A stretch of 64,000 nt of DNA from DASQJJ01 sp035631115 (GTDB lineage Bacteria; Patescibacteriota; Microgenomatia; Levybacterales; UBA12049): the NCBI GenBank assembly GCA_035631115.1, contig DASQJJ010000006.1:1-64000 (forward strand). The letters are read 5' to 3'. Numbering within the stretch: the first letter of the stretch is position 1; the number at the start of each line of letters is the position of its first letter. The notes under the pieces are model-generated. The model did no database searches. It was not told the DNA's origin and worked only from the letters and a program-made list of their open reading frames with translations. The translations under genes and the position numbers were made by a program. Shown in pieces: positions 50,210 through 59,643 of the stretch.

Positions 50210-51322
50210 TTATGATGAAAGAAAATTATTTTTAATTATACTTAGGCTATTTTTTGCAGCTTTATCCCAGGTCAGAGAATCTGCCCATAGTAGGCTTTCT
50301 TTTTCCATTTTTTTCCTTAGTTTTTGGTTTTTGAGTATTTGTTCTATTTTGTCGATGAAGTCTTCGTTGCTTGCAGCAAGAAAACCAGTTTTGTTATTTT
50401 TAATTGCATCCGAAAGTCCTGGAACTTTAAATGCAACCGCAGGTGTTCCATATGAGTTGGCTTCTATTATTGAAATTCCCCACCCTTCATTAAGAGACGG
50501 ATTGACAATCATCCATGACTTTCTAAGAAATATCCTTTTTTCTTTCTCGGAAATTGGCCCTAAAATATGAATGTTTCTTTTAAATCCATTTTTCATAATT
50601 AAGTCGCTAATAAATGGCGCCTCTGTTCCCCATCCAGCCAATAAAATTCTAATTTTTGGAATACGCTTTATAATTTCTGGGAATGCATTCACTAGAATAT
50701 CCAGTCTTTTATATTTTTTTATTCTTCCTAAATAAATTATTGTAGGGTGGCTATATTTTGCAGTTTTCTTAAGAAAAGCTGGTGATGCTTTCATGACTCC
50801 TGGCTCAACAATCGAAATTTTATTTTTAGAAAAACCAATTTCTATTAATTTACCTTTTGTGCTTTGAGAGATTGCCATAACTTCAGTGTTAAAATAAAGA
50901 ACGGGAAAGATAAATTTCTCAATCAAGAATCCTATTATATTTAGTGGAAATGGAAGCTCATAAAAAAATTGTTTACCGTGTACATGGTACACAAGTACAA
51001 TTTTCTTCTTTAACGAAAAAAGAGGAGTAAAAAAAGGTACGCCATTTTCGATATCTACTACAAAATCCGTATTTTTATTGAGCTTAGTTAGATACATAAA
51101 TGGTGCCCAAAAATAGACTGAAAATCTTCCGCCTTTTCTTACAATCCTGACTCCATCAATTACCTCTTCTTTGGGAAGTTTTTTTTCAGGATCATTGGCA
51201 CAAAAAAGTGTGACTGTATTACCTTTTTTTAACCATCTTTTTGCCAGCTCGTGGACGTATATCTCTCCTCCTCCTGCCCAACTACTTTTTATATCTCTCC
51301 AGTTGAAAATAAGAATATTCAT
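50210..51322 (-). CDS. GT4 family glycosyltransferase
   Basis: A 370-residue GT-B enzyme that starts MNILIFNWRDIKSSWAGGGE. Donor-domain motifs are IIYLGRIKKYKRLDILVNAF, LGPISEKEKRIFLRKSW and NPSLNEGWGISIIEANSYGTPAV (E-x7-E in EGWGISIIE). A close paralog with the same MNIL..NWRD start is at 54456-55562; both contain ENGVPFFTPLF- or EAHGIPFFTPLF-like sequence. Probably a cytoplasmic enzyme of the same cluster, donor unknown. Confidence 0.86.
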   Translation of the reverse strand: MNILIFNWRDIKSSWAGGGEIYVHELAKRWLKKGNTVTLFCANDPEKKLPKEEVIDGVRIVRKGGRFSVYFWAPFMYLTKLNKNTDFVVDIENGVPFFTPLFSLKKKIVLVYHVHGKQFFYELPFPLNIIGFLIEKFIFPVLYFNTEVMAISQSTKGKLIEIGFSKNKISIVEPGVMKASPAFLKKTAKYSHPTIIYLGRIKKYKRLDILVNAFPEIIKRIPKIRILLAGWGTEAPFISDLIMKNGFKRNIHILGPISEKEKRIFLRKSWMIVNPSLNEGWGISIIEANSYGTPAVAFKVPGLSDAIKNNKTGFLAASNEDFIDKIEQILKNQKLRKKMEKESLLWADSLTWDKAAKNSLSIIKNNFLSS

Positions 51323-51331
51323 GCAGTTAGA

Positions 51332-52207
51332 TCATTTGATATTTGTGGAAAGCGTGATACTTTTCCATGCTGTCATTGGAATACCCTTGAGTAAATCAAG
51401 CTCCCACAACGTCATTCTCCTCGTGTTATTAATAATAAACCACCAGAAGTTTCTAAATTGCATCAATATGTCAAAATCTTTTTTCCCTTGTAAATTTGCT
51501 TTTACAACCTCTCTGTCAGAATACTTATTTGCTTTTTTTCCTAAGAAAAATTCCATAACTTCCATAGGAAAAAAATATGTGAAAAGAGTAATTAACTGAA
51601 AAAGTGCATGCTCGGAATACGCTCTTTTGGAAATTTTAAAATTGTATTTTTTAAGTAATTCTGCTATATACTCATGGGTAAATTCAGGATGAATATGTCC
51701 ATAACGTCTAAAAGTCATTGTTTTTCCAATACCAATTTTTTGCCAAAACCATGTATGTGTAAATTGTTGACCTTCTGTAGGAACCAATAGAAAAAATTTC
51801 CCATTCTTTTTAAGAATCCTCTTTACTTCTTTCATAAAAAAATCAACATCGGGAATATGTTCTAAAACATCCATGCACGTTATTGCATCGAATGTATTAT
51901 TTTTATAAGGTAACTTTTTGTTGCGAATAACTGCATACGTCACTTTTCCACTGCCTAATTTTTTTGCGTAAGTAATAGCTTGCTTACTCACATCACACCC
52001 ATATATTTTTATTCCAGGGTAGTAATAAGAAAAACTTTCTGTTGTTATGCCCCCACCACTACCAATATCAAGAAGTTTGCCTTTTCGCATTTTAAGAAAG
52101 TCCGTAAGTCTTTTTAATCGATAGTCATCAACAAAGCTTCTTTTGAAACCTTTTTTTAAATCCGGAACTCCCATAAAGACATCTTCGTAATTAAATTTCT
52201 TTTTCAT
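51332..52207 (-). CDS. Class I SAM-dependent methyltransferase
   Basis: A 291-residue methyltransferase with LLDIGSGGGITTESF (about 45-59), the acidic YGCDVSKQAITYAKKLG, and ITCMDVLEHIPDVDFFMKEV as the motif II/III region. The sequence FLLVPTEGQQFTHTWFW resembles UbiE/Coq5 and sugar O-methyltransferase relatives. It lies 4 bp from the GT2 upstream and 9 bp from the GT4 downstream. Likely substrate is a sugar residue of the glycan, by context. Confidence 0.82.
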   Translation of the reverse strand: MKKKFNYEDVFMGVPDLKKGFKRSFVDDYRLKRLTDFLKMRKGKLLDIGSGGGITTESFSYYYPGIKIYGCDVSKQAITYAKKLGSGKVTYAVIRNKKLPYKNNTFDAITCMDVLEHIPDVDFFMKEVKRILKKNGKFFLLVPTEGQQFTHTWFWQKIGIGKTMTFRRYGHIHPEFTHEYIAELLKKYNFKISKRAYSEHALFQLITLFTYFFPMEVMEFFLGKKANKYSDREVVKANLQGKKDFDILMQFRNFWWFIINNTRRMTLWELDLLKGIPMTAWKSITLSTNIK

Positions 52208-52211
52208 ACTA

Positions 52212-53063
52212 TTATTTATGTTTTCTCAGGAATCTGTTGATCTTACCAGAAATAATACCCGATGCAAAAGGAATTTCCTTCAAAGATAACAAAACCATTG
52301 ATCCAATGCTTTGTTTTATTAAGTCCTTCCTAAATAAACCTCTTCGAAACCGCATTGTCCTTTTTCTAAAAAATTCATCATAACCAGTACTATCTACGTT
52401 AACGCTAAGGTATCCCCAGCGGTAGAATTTTCTCCAAAGCTCACTCCATGTTCCTGGTTCCATATGTTTTACTGCGTTTTTAATATACCCGACACGTTTA
52501 CTTATTTTCCATGCTTCAAGGTATAAAATCGCATGATCTTGCAGACTTGCTTTATCTATGGACCTGGACGGAACTCGTTGGTATGCCTTCAAGATAAGGG
52601 ACTTTTTAAAAAATCTGGGAAGTATCACGCTTGTATAAGGATCTAAATCATTTGCTTTATCAACCAACTGCCTGTCCAAATAAAAAAGTTTTTCAAGAAG
52701 TGTTTTTTTACTGTAGACATCTTCCCCTAATGCTACCATGTCTTTTTTTTGTGCAATTTCATTAATACACTTTTTTATTGTTTCTTTTCCTAAAATTTGA
52801 TCACTGTCTAGAATGAGTACGAAAGTTCCATGAGATTTTTTAGCACCTTCAAATCTTGCTCTCATGAGTGAGCCCTTACTAACCAGTATATTTTTAACGC
52901 CAAATTTTTGGGCAACAGCAATAGTTTTGTCTGACGAACCTCCATCAATAATGTTTATTTCTACATGTTTATATGATTGGTCTTTAATTGCCTGGAGACA
53001 TTTGGGCAAGAATGCTTCACTGTTGTAAGTGGGAATAGATATTGTAACAAGAGGATTTTTCAT
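52212..53063 (-). CDS. GT2 family glycosyltransferase
   Basis: A 283-residue GT2: LVTISIPTYNSEAFLPKCL, INIIDGGSSDKTIAVA, GSLMRARFEGAKKSHGTFV and the metal site LDSDQILGKETI. It is a paralog of the gene at 49353-50189. The C-terminus is basic. The 80-bp gap upstream (53064-53143) carries a 15-bp palindrome but no clear promoter, so it may be the first gene of a run or read through from the GT-C gene before it. Confidence 0.84.
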   Translation of the reverse strand: MKNPLVTISIPTYNSEAFLPKCLQAIKDQSYKHVEINIIDGGSSDKTIAVAQKFGVKNILVSKGSLMRARFEGAKKSHGTFVLILDSDQILGKETIKKCINEIAQKKDMVALGEDVYSKKTLLEKLFYLDRQLVDKANDLDPYTSVILPRFFKKSLILKAYQRVPSRSIDKASLQDHAILYLEAWKISKRVGYIKNAVKHMEPGTWSELWRKFYRWGYLSVNVDSTGYDEFFRKRTMRFRRGLFRKDLIKQSIGSMVLLSLKEIPFASGIISGKINRFLRKHK

Positions 53064-53092
53064 ATATGCATCTTAGTGTGTCGAATTGAACT

Positions 53093-53107
53093 ATCCTATC
53101 ATAGGAT
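53093..53107. repeat. 15-bp palindrome in the gap between two glycan genes
   Basis: ATCCTAT-C-ATAGGAT has 7-bp perfect arms and a single central base. It lies 30 bp before the ATG of the GT2 gene and could be a regulator site. There is no U-run, so termination is unlikely. Confidence 0.35.
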
Positions 53108-53143
53108 TAGTAGACTTACAATAAGCTTTCTGCTCTTATACAT

Positions 53144-54463
53144 TTATTGCTCGTTGTAAAGCAGTGTTGACCATAAAGTAAGAAGAAGAATCCATCCAAA
53201 ATTTATATACGAAAAAACGAAAGCAAGCTTTTGTGTTTTGGAAAAAAATAGTGGAAAAAGCGTTATTCCAGAGAGTACAAGAAAAAAACGGAAAACGAAA
53301 AAGGAAAATCCCAAAACTTGCGCCCAAGATGTGTTGAGCATAGAAAGTCCTGTAAAAAGAAGGAAGAAAAATGTTAGTAGATAATTCTTATTAAAGTATT
53401 CCTTTATAAAAAGAGCCAGGGAAACAACAAGGAATGGATAAAAAGGATATCGATACCATCCATGACCTGGCTCATTTGGTATTGCATAAACAAAAATTGC
53501 AAAGTACGCAAGAAGCGGAAATAATACAAAGATATGTTTTCGAAAGTCCTTAACTGCTACAATAAAAAACGATATCCATCCAAAGTATATCCATCCATCC
53601 GTAAAAAGTCTGTCTGTTAAGACTGGATAAGTAAATAAAGCAAACATGCTGTTAAAGGAAATATCATATCTATTTAGCTGTAATTTCCATAGATTAAAAA
53701 ATAATTCTTTGTCAAAATATATTCCATACATAAAAAATATTGAAAAAATTGTTAGTACAATTGCAAGAAAAACCCAGATATCTCTATATTTTCGAAAGAA
53801 AAGAAAAAGTAAAACAATAGCAAGCGTTGCCGCCCCCCAAGGCACTTTTGCTAGAAGTAGTAATCCACACAAAATTGCAGCCCAATTGCGAAACCAAACA
53901 TTCTTATTTTTTATATATTTTGCAACAAGAAATAAAGTAAAAAGAAAAAAAGGTATAAAAAAATTCTCATTTTCAACTAACCGAGATCCAACAACAACGG
54001 ATGGAATAATTGCATACAAAAATGATGAGAGTAATGCAGTCCTTTCTCCATACATATCTTTTACAAAAAGGAAAAGGATTCCTATGCTCAACACACCCAG
54101 TAGTAAAGATAATCCTCGAATATGAACAAGGTCTACATGAAACATATCTTTCACCCCACTCAAAATCGCATACCCGCCAACCACCAAGCCAAACAAAGGT
54201 GGATGCTCTAGGTACGGCGTGACAAGGCGGAAATGTGTATGTTGATAGGTAATATCTTTTGCATGAGTGTATTGCGGGTGTGGAGACCACGAAGTAGGCA
54301 CATGATGCTGAATAAGACTCACTCCCTGCCATGCCCATGCATATTCATCAAATGTTGCTCCAAGCCGAGGCCATTCATATAAATTGTTACTTCGTAGCAA
54401 AAATCCAAGAAGCAAAATACCTAATAAAACGACATACTGCCATTTTTTAAAAAATTTATCCAC
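53144..54463 (-). CDS. GT39 family (PMT_2) membrane glycosyltransferase
   Basis: A 439-residue protein with about 10 membrane helices. The first exported loop carries ATFDEYAWAWQGVSL (FDE acidic site), and LEHPPLFGLVVGG is the characteristic HPPLF motif of PMT_2 enzymes. This is the most typical ArnT/PMT-like protein of the window. It should use a polyprenyl-phosphate sugar on the outer face of the membrane. It overlaps the GT4 end by 8 bp. Confidence 0.85.
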   Translation of the reverse strand: MDKFFKKWQYVVLLGILLLGFLLRSNNLYEWPRLGATFDEYAWAWQGVSLIQHHVPTSWSPHPQYTHAKDITYQHTHFRLVTPYLEHPPLFGLVVGGYAILSGVKDMFHVDLVHIRGLSLLLGVLSIGILFLFVKDMYGERTALLSSFLYAIIPSVVVGSRLVENENFFIPFFLFTLFLVAKYIKNKNVWFRNWAAILCGLLLLAKVPWGAATLAIVLLFLFFRKYRDIWVFLAIVLTIFSIFFMYGIYFDKELFFNLWKLQLNRYDISFNSMFALFTYPVLTDRLFTDGWIYFGWISFFIVAVKDFRKHIFVLFPLLAYFAIFVYAIPNEPGHGWYRYPFYPFLVVSLALFIKEYFNKNYLLTFFFLLFTGLSMLNTSWAQVLGFSFFVFRFFLVLSGITLFPLFFSKTQKLAFVFSYINFGWILLLTLWSTLLYNEQ

Positions 54464-55562
54464 GGCTTGTTACCTCCTTAATTAATTGAATGCTTTTCAT
54501 CGTTGCATTCTTCCATGTTAAGCTTGTTGCCCATTGGAATGCATTCTGTTGAAAAGTTTTATACTTTTTTTTATCTTCTACAAGAAGAAGCGACTCTCTA
54601 GCCATTTCATACGGAGAATTCGTCGACAAAACAATACCTGTTATATTATTTTTGACACTATCTCGAAGTCCCGCAACATTATAGACAACTGATGGGGTGT
54701 TTTGACTTGCTGCTTCTATAACAACGAGGCCCCATCCTTCTTTTACCGAAGCGTGAAGTAAAATATGTGCTCTGCCAAGAAGTGAAAATTTTTCATTCTC
54801 TGAAACAGCTCCAAAAAATGTTGTACATTTTTCTATTCCATATTCTCTTGTCATTTGCTGTAACTTTTTTATGTAGTCTTTTTCACCCTTTCCAACAATC
54901 CAAAGTTTTGCATCTATATCTTCTCTGTGAATAAACCCAAATGCCTTAATAACTTCCTCTACGCCTTTCATTCTGACAACACGACTCACAAAAATGAAAG
55001 TTTTGTTTTTTTCTTTTTGTAATTCTTTTTTTTGATGAGTAGGTATCATAGGACAAGGTATTGCAAGACAATTTTTAATTTTAAATCCATATTTTATTAA
55101 TTCATTAACTGTCGAAGGTGCATCTGTCCATAACGGTATATTTTTATAAAAAGGAATGTAAAATGTTTCAAGAAATCTCCCAATAACGTTTATGGGAAAA
55201 GGATACATATAGTCCCAAATTTCGCTCGCTATCTCATGTATAAAAAATATTTTTGGCCTTCTTACAAATAATGGAGTAAAGAATGGGATACCATGTGCCT
55301 CATCAATAACCAGGTTGAATGTGATTCCAGAAAAAAAATAGAAAAATACTGCCCAAAAGAAAATAGTCACACTATTCCCTCTTCTCACGACAGTAATTCC
55401 GTCAATTTTTTCTTCTCTTAAAGCTTTTTTAAAAGAAGATGCAAGCCACCAAACGTGATATCCTGCCTGTACCCACGCTTTTGCATGCTGAAGAGTCACT
55501 ATTTCTGCACCGCCTGCCTTTGGATTCTTGGGATCTCTCCAGTTGAGAAGAAGAATATTCAT
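54456..55562 (-). CDS. GT4 family glycosyltransferase
   Basis: A 368-residue GT-B enzyme starting MNILLLNWRDPKNPKAGGAE. Donor-domain motifs are FIFVSRVVRMKGVEEVIKAF, FFGAVSENEKFSLLGRAHI and SVKEGWGLVVIEAASQNTPSV (E-x7-E). It is a paralog of 50210-51322. It overlaps the GT39 gene start by 8 bp and follows the ALG5-like GT2 by 3 bp, so lipid-linked sugar supply and transfer enzymes are in one run. Confidence 0.86.
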   Translation of the reverse strand: MNILLLNWRDPKNPKAGGAEIVTLQHAKAWVQAGYHVWWLASSFKKALREEKIDGITVVRRGNSVTIFFWAVFFYFFSGITFNLVIDEAHGIPFFTPLFVRRPKIFFIHEIASEIWDYMYPFPINVIGRFLETFYIPFYKNIPLWTDAPSTVNELIKYGFKIKNCLAIPCPMIPTHQKKELQKEKNKTFIFVSRVVRMKGVEEVIKAFGFIHREDIDAKLWIVGKGEKDYIKKLQQMTREYGIEKCTTFFGAVSENEKFSLLGRAHILLHASVKEGWGLVVIEAASQNTPSVVYNVAGLRDSVKNNITGIVLSTNSPYEMARESLLLVEDKKKYKTFQQNAFQWATSLTWKNATMKSIQLIKEVTSRG

Positions 55563-55565
55563 ATG

Positions 55566-56384
55566 CTAAACAACATTTACTCTGAAGTTAAGCTCAGGAT
55601 CGTATCGCCATTTTCGCTGAGCGGAGTCGTCATAATACCTGAGAATTCTTAATCGATAAAAAACCGCCATTGTGTCCCATAACATCTTCCCAATTGTATC
55701 TAAGAAGTTTTTTGATGTTATTGAAGACCACTGTCCAAATGTTAACTCAATTGGTGCTTCATAAATTTTTTTGTATCCTAAATGATATGCAACAGAGAGA
55801 ATTTCTATATCAAATGCGTATCTTTTAACTAATAGTCTCGGTAGTACATCTTCCAAAACATCCCTTTTAAAAAGTTTTAGTCCCACTTGCGTATCGGAAA
55901 GGGAAAGACCAAACAACAACTTTACAAGACTTCTATATCCCCAAGACAAAACTTTTCTTTGCCAAGGATATTTAACCTTAGATAAAGGATGCAATTTAGA
56001 CCCAATAACAATGTCTGCGTTATTTTTTATCATTATATCTGAGAGAAGCTTCAGTCCTTTTGGGTTTAAATCCATTCCAGCATCTAAAAATGCGATCATG
56101 CTTCCTTTAGAATTTGCCATTCCATACCGCACAGCATATCCTTTCCCATAATTGTGCTTGTATCCAACAACCTTTACATGAGGAATTTTTTTCTGCTTAA
56201 GAATAGTTTCTGTATTATCCAGATGACCATCTATAACAACAATTATCTCGTATGGATTATTAAAGGAGTCTATAACTTTTTTTATCGATTCAATGTCTCT
56301 AATTATTGTTTTTTCTTGCTTGTATGATGGAATAATGAGAGAAAGAAATGAATTAATTTTTTTGTTTTTGCGGTCCATACTCAT
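55566..56384 (-). CDS. ALG5/DPM1-like GT2, probable polyprenyl-phosphate glycosyltransferase
   Basis: A 272-residue GT2: FLSLIIPSYKQEKTIIRDI, EIIVVIDGHLDNTETIL, NYGKGYAVRYGMANSKG, with FLDAGMDLNP in place of the usual DADLQ site, then SDTQVGLKLFKRDVLEDVLP and VKRYAFDIEILSVAYHLG, as in dolichyl-phosphate beta-glucosyltransferases. It has no membrane helices. Its ATG region overlaps the Wzx-type gene by 32 bp. Near the C-terminus DDSAQRK is encoded by a GC-rich element (55615-55631). Confidence 0.85.
   Translation of the reverse strand: MSMDRKNKKINSFLSLIIPSYKQEKTIIRDIESIKKVIDSFNNPYEIIVVIDGHLDNTETILKQKKIPHVKVVGYKHNYGKGYAVRYGMANSKGSMIAFLDAGMDLNPKGLKLLSDIMIKNNADIVIGSKLHPLSKVKYPWQRKVLSWGYRSLVKLLFGLSLSDTQVGLKLFKRDVLEDVLPRLLVKRYAFDIEILSVAYHLGYKKIYEAPIELTFGQWSSITSKNFLDTIGKMLWDTMAVFYRLRILRYYDDSAQRKWRYDPELNFRVNVV
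55615..55631. repeat. GC-rich short palindrome-like insert in the ALG5-like gene
   Basis: cgctgagcggagtcgtc, encoding DDSAQR near the C-terminus. It shares CGCTGAGCGGA with 4428-4438 in murF and TGAGCG with the element at 19652-19680. The reading frames differ among copies, so similarity is at the DNA level. Confidence 0.45.
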
Positions 56385-57630
56385 TCATGTAATATAGCAA
56401 AAGCACTACAAAGAGCACAAGGCTGAGAATAAGAGAAAAGGTAACAACCTGTCTTATGGTTGCGTGGAAAAGCGTAATACCTATTGCCTGGATACAAGCC
56501 CCTCCTAGTGCAATATAGGAGACAGCAGTCTTTTTTATGGAAAGGAGAAAATTGATAAGTATATTGAGAAGACTGAAAATGCAAAGATAGAGACCAAACC
56601 AACCAAGAAGAGGTGCTCCTGATATGTACTGTTTCCCAAGCACAAAACCAATAATTGCTTCAGGAAATAGAAAATATACTAATGAAAGAAGGAGTGAAGG
56701 AACTAAAACAAGTAAAAATGATGCATATAAGAGTCCCTGAGCATTTCTTTTTTCATGAATACGTTTAATAACAAGTGGAAACATAACGCTTCCAATGGGA
56801 GCTGAAAAGTAAAAAATAATTCTTCCAAGTACCGATAATCCACTATAGAGCGCTGCATCTGCTGAAGGAAGAAAATGCTTTACTAAAAGAGCGTCTGTTG
56901 AGGTAAATGAAAAAAGAGAAAATACGGCAACTGCCGTTGGGAAACCGTATGTGAGAATTTCTTTCGTATGAATTGTTGTTTTTGCTTGCCTAATAAATAG
57001 ATGTCTTAATGGAATAAATGTTAAAAGAAATGGAATAAGAAAACTGAGAAAATATCCAAATAAAATACCGTCCAATCCAAAACCTAAAAGTATAACGACA
57101 ACTCCTATGAATAATTTTGTAATACCACCCAAGCTTGTTGTGAGGGAAAGAAATTTAAACTCCAGTAAACTCTGTAAAAAGGCAATATTTGTATTACTCA
57201 TATATACTCCTGCAATAACTGCTCCGGCAAGAATGATTTCAAACATATTTTTTATGTGAAGGAAACTTCCAATAAACGGAGAGAAAATAACAAAACCTGC
57301 AAAAAGAGTAATAGCAATTATCCCTATCTTTAGGTTAGACTGCCAAAAAAGTTCTGCAGCATATTCTTTTTGCTTTTTGGAAAAATATCTTGTGGCAAAT
57401 TGCACAATCGTAGGAATAAAAGCTTGTGCTGGCATACTTACCCATGTAATGAGAGTAAGAAGCACTGCAATATCTGCATAACTACCACGTGACAGATGTC
57501 TTGGTAAAAAAACACTTAAAGCAAATGCGCAAATATTTGCTGCTGTTGTGCCAAGAAAAAGAAAAGAACTTTCAGAAACAAGTTCATGCCTTACTACTTT
57601 GGTTGTTAGCTGAAGCAATTTATCTTTCAT
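56353..57630 (-). CDS. wzx: Wzx-type polysaccharide flippase
   Basis: A 425-residue MOP-superfamily membrane protein with about 12 helices, no signal peptide and no large loops. The opening FLFLGTTAANICAFALSVFLPRHLSRGSYA is typical of Wzx/MurJ relatives; it lacks the longer C-terminal part of MurJ. It would move the undecaprenyl-linked glycan across the membrane, and is the only flippase candidate in the window. It overlaps the GT4 stop by 11 bp. MurJ is an alternative, but the setting among glycan genes favours Wzx. Confidence 0.85.
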   Translation of the reverse strand: MKDKLLQLTTKVVRHELVSESSFLFLGTTAANICAFALSVFLPRHLSRGSYADIAVLLTLITWVSMPAQAFIPTIVQFATRYFSKKQKEYAAELFWQSNLKIGIIAITLFAGFVIFSPFIGSFLHIKNMFEIILAGAVIAGVYMSNTNIAFLQSLLEFKFLSLTTSLGGITKLFIGVVVILLGFGLDGILFGYFLSFLIPFLLTFIPLRHLFIRQAKTTIHTKEILTYGFPTAVAVFSLFSFTSTDALLVKHFLPSADAALYSGLSVLGRIIFYFSAPIGSVMFPLVIKRIHEKRNAQGLLYASFLLVLVPSLLLSLVYFLFPEAIIGFVLGKQYISGAPLLGWFGLYLCIFSLLNILINFLLSIKKTAVSYIALGGACIQAIGITLFHATIRQVVTFSLILSLVLFVVLLLYYMNEYGPQKQKN

Positions 57631-58678
57631 TTTGGGTAACTTTTTTATATACGTCTACTGTCTGATTTGCTGTTTTTTCCCATGAGAATTTTTTTGCTTG
57701 CAACAATCCCTTCTGGGACAATTTTTTTGCAAGCTGCCTATCACCAATCACTTTCTGAATTGCTTGGGCCATAGCAGACACATCATAAGAGTCTACGATA
57801 TATGCGCTGTCTCCCGCAACCTCTCTTAGAGATCCTTTACTACTGGTAATAACCGGACATCCACTCTGCATAGCCTCTAGAATAGGCAACCCAAATCCTT
57901 CATACAACGAAGGCATAACAAATACACTTGCCAAATTGTATAATGCAATTAAATCCTCATCATCAACAAACCCCAAAAATCGGATTTGTTGACTATTTGC
58001 TTTTTGCAACGCTCTAACTTCCTTAATATCCTTCGCCCATTTATTTGAAACATCTACAGATTCATCTACAAGAGATTTACCTACCATAACAAGGGGAATA
58101 GTTGTCCGCAAAACTGCCTTAACGAGAGTAGGCAAATTCTTATTCGGAGTTGCGTCTCCCACATACAACACAAATGAATCTGGCAATTTATATTTATTTT
58201 TAACTTGTGTCTTGTACTCTGTATCCTGCATCTTGTAAAAATGTTCATCTGCTGCAAGGTAAATACTGTCTATTCTTTCTGGCTTGATGTGCAAGAGTGT
58301 TTCTATATCTTTTTTGGAAGATTTTGAGTCGGTAATAATATTTCCAATCTTTCGTAAAGATCTTTTTTGCAAAAACCATATAAATTTTCCTTTTGGACCA
58401 ATTGGGAAAAGGTTGGGAAAAAGTAAAGGTGTAACATCGTGCACTGTAACAACTGTTTTTCTTTTTTCATTTAGTGGAAGCGTTAGGGAGAAAGGATCGA
58501 AGTATGGATAGTGGATAATATCTACGTCCCGAGGAATTGTCTTTTGATTGATAAATTCAAAATAATCGTTTTCAGGATGATATTTTTTAAGCGAATTTAA
58601 GAGATTTTTTACATAAAATCCAACGCCTCGAATTGCATGCCCCGAGGAAAGTGGAGAAACATCTATTGCAACCTTCAT
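57620..58678 (-). CDS. GT4 family glycosyltransferase, mannosyltransferase-like
   Basis: A 352-residue GT-B enzyme. It starts MKVAIDVSPLSSGHAIRGVG, has TVHDVTPLLFPNLFPIGPKG, VLYVGDATPNKNLPTLVKAV and VMPSLYEGFGLPILEAMQSG (E-x7-E in EGFGLPILE). It is related to the gene at 26333-27457 (SLYEGFGLP, KFSWEKTA). Its ATG overlaps the galE end by 4 bp. Donor may be GDP-mannose. Confidence 0.86.
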   Translation of the reverse strand: MKVAIDVSPLSSGHAIRGVGFYVKNLLNSLKKYHPENDYFEFINQKTIPRDVDIIHYPYFDPFSLTLPLNEKRKTVVTVHDVTPLLFPNLFPIGPKGKFIWFLQKRSLRKIGNIITDSKSSKKDIETLLHIKPERIDSIYLAADEHFYKMQDTEYKTQVKNKYKLPDSFVLYVGDATPNKNLPTLVKAVLRTTIPLVMVGKSLVDESVDVSNKWAKDIKEVRALQKANSQQIRFLGFVDDEDLIALYNLASVFVMPSLYEGFGLPILEAMQSGCPVITSSKGSLREVAGDSAYIVDSYDVSAMAQAIQKVIGDRQLAKKLSQKGLLQAKKFSWEKTANQTVDVYKKVTQNER

Positions 58679-59643
58679 AGGTTTTCTTTGCTATAAAACT
58701 CCCACGCAGTCTTAACAATTGTCTCCAAATCTGAATGTTGGGGATTCCATCCCATTACTTCTTTTGCCTTACTATTATCTGCAAGAAGCACTGCAGGATC
58801 CCCTGGTCTTCTGTGCTCTTGTATCATGTCTATATTGAGACCGGTTATTTTTTTTACCATTTCTACTACCTCTTTGTTGGAATATCCTTTATTCGTACCG
58901 AGATTAAATGCATTTGATGCATTAGATTTCTCAAGGTACTCAATTGCCAGGATATGAGCAGTTGCTAAATCTTCTACATGGATATAATCTCGTACACACG
59001 TCCCATCTTTTGTTGGATAGTCTGTGCCAAAGAGAGAAAATGGCTTTCCTTCCTGTGCTTTTTTTATTGCAACAGGAATAATATGCGTCTCTGGCATATG
59101 ATTTTCCCCAATACTACCATCCAGGGATGCTCCTGCTGCATTGAAATAGCGAAGAGCAATGAATTTTATGTCTAATATTCTGTCGTACCATTCTAAGATT
59201 GTCTCAAACATTAACTTTGACTCTCCATACACATTTACAGGATTTTTTTTGTCGTCTTCTTTAATAGGCGTACTCTCTGGCATTCCAAAAATTGCAGCTG
59301 TGGAGGAGAAAACAATGTGTTTGATATTTCTTTTCTTCATATATTCAAGGAGATTAAGTCCGCCTTGCAAGTTGTTTTGGAAGTACTTGGCAGGGTCTTT
59401 CATGGACTCTGCCACGCTTAGGTGAGCTGCAAAATGAATAACACCATCAAAATCGTACGAATCCAGCTGAGACAAATCCTCAGGATGCAAGAGATCTCCT
59501 ACAATTAGAGGACAGGAAACGACTTCTTTATGTCCTTGGATAAGATTGTCAAAAACAACTACCTCCATCCCCTTTTCAAGAAGTCTTTTTACCGTAACGC
59601 TTCCTATATATCCTGCACCGCCTGTTACTAGTATCTTTTTCAT
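58675..59643 (-). CDS. galE: UDP-glucose 4-epimerase
   Basis: GalE interconverts UDP-glucose and UDP-galactose (or the GlcNAc/GalNAc forms). The 322-residue protein has VTGGAGYIGSVTVK (6-19), HFAAHLSVAES, the catalytic Ser in SSTAAIFGMP, YxxxK in VYGESKLMFE, FNAAGASLDG, and KDGTCVRDYIHVEDLA. It is the most standard SDR of the cluster. It overlaps the upstream GT2 and downstream GT4 by 4 bp each. Confidence 0.92.
   Translation of the reverse strand: MKKILVTGGAGYIGSVTVKRLLEKGMEVVVFDNLIQGHKEVVSCPLIVGDLLHPEDLSQLDSYDFDGVIHFAAHLSVAESMKDPAKYFQNNLQGGLNLLEYMKKRNIKHIVFSSTAAIFGMPESTPIKEDDKKNPVNVYGESKLMFETILEWYDRILDIKFIALRYFNAAGASLDGSIGENHMPETHIIPVAIKKAQEGKPFSLFGTDYPTKDGTCVRDYIHVEDLATAHILAIEYLEKSNASNAFNLGTNKGYSNKEVVEMVKKITGLNIDMIQEHRRPGDPAVLLADNSKAKEVMGWNPQHSDLETIVKTAWEFYSKENL

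Noticed and set aside
53064..53143. Possible gene or terminator in the 80-bp gap
   Set aside because: No open frame of note and no U-run after the palindrome; only the palindrome itself was recorded.
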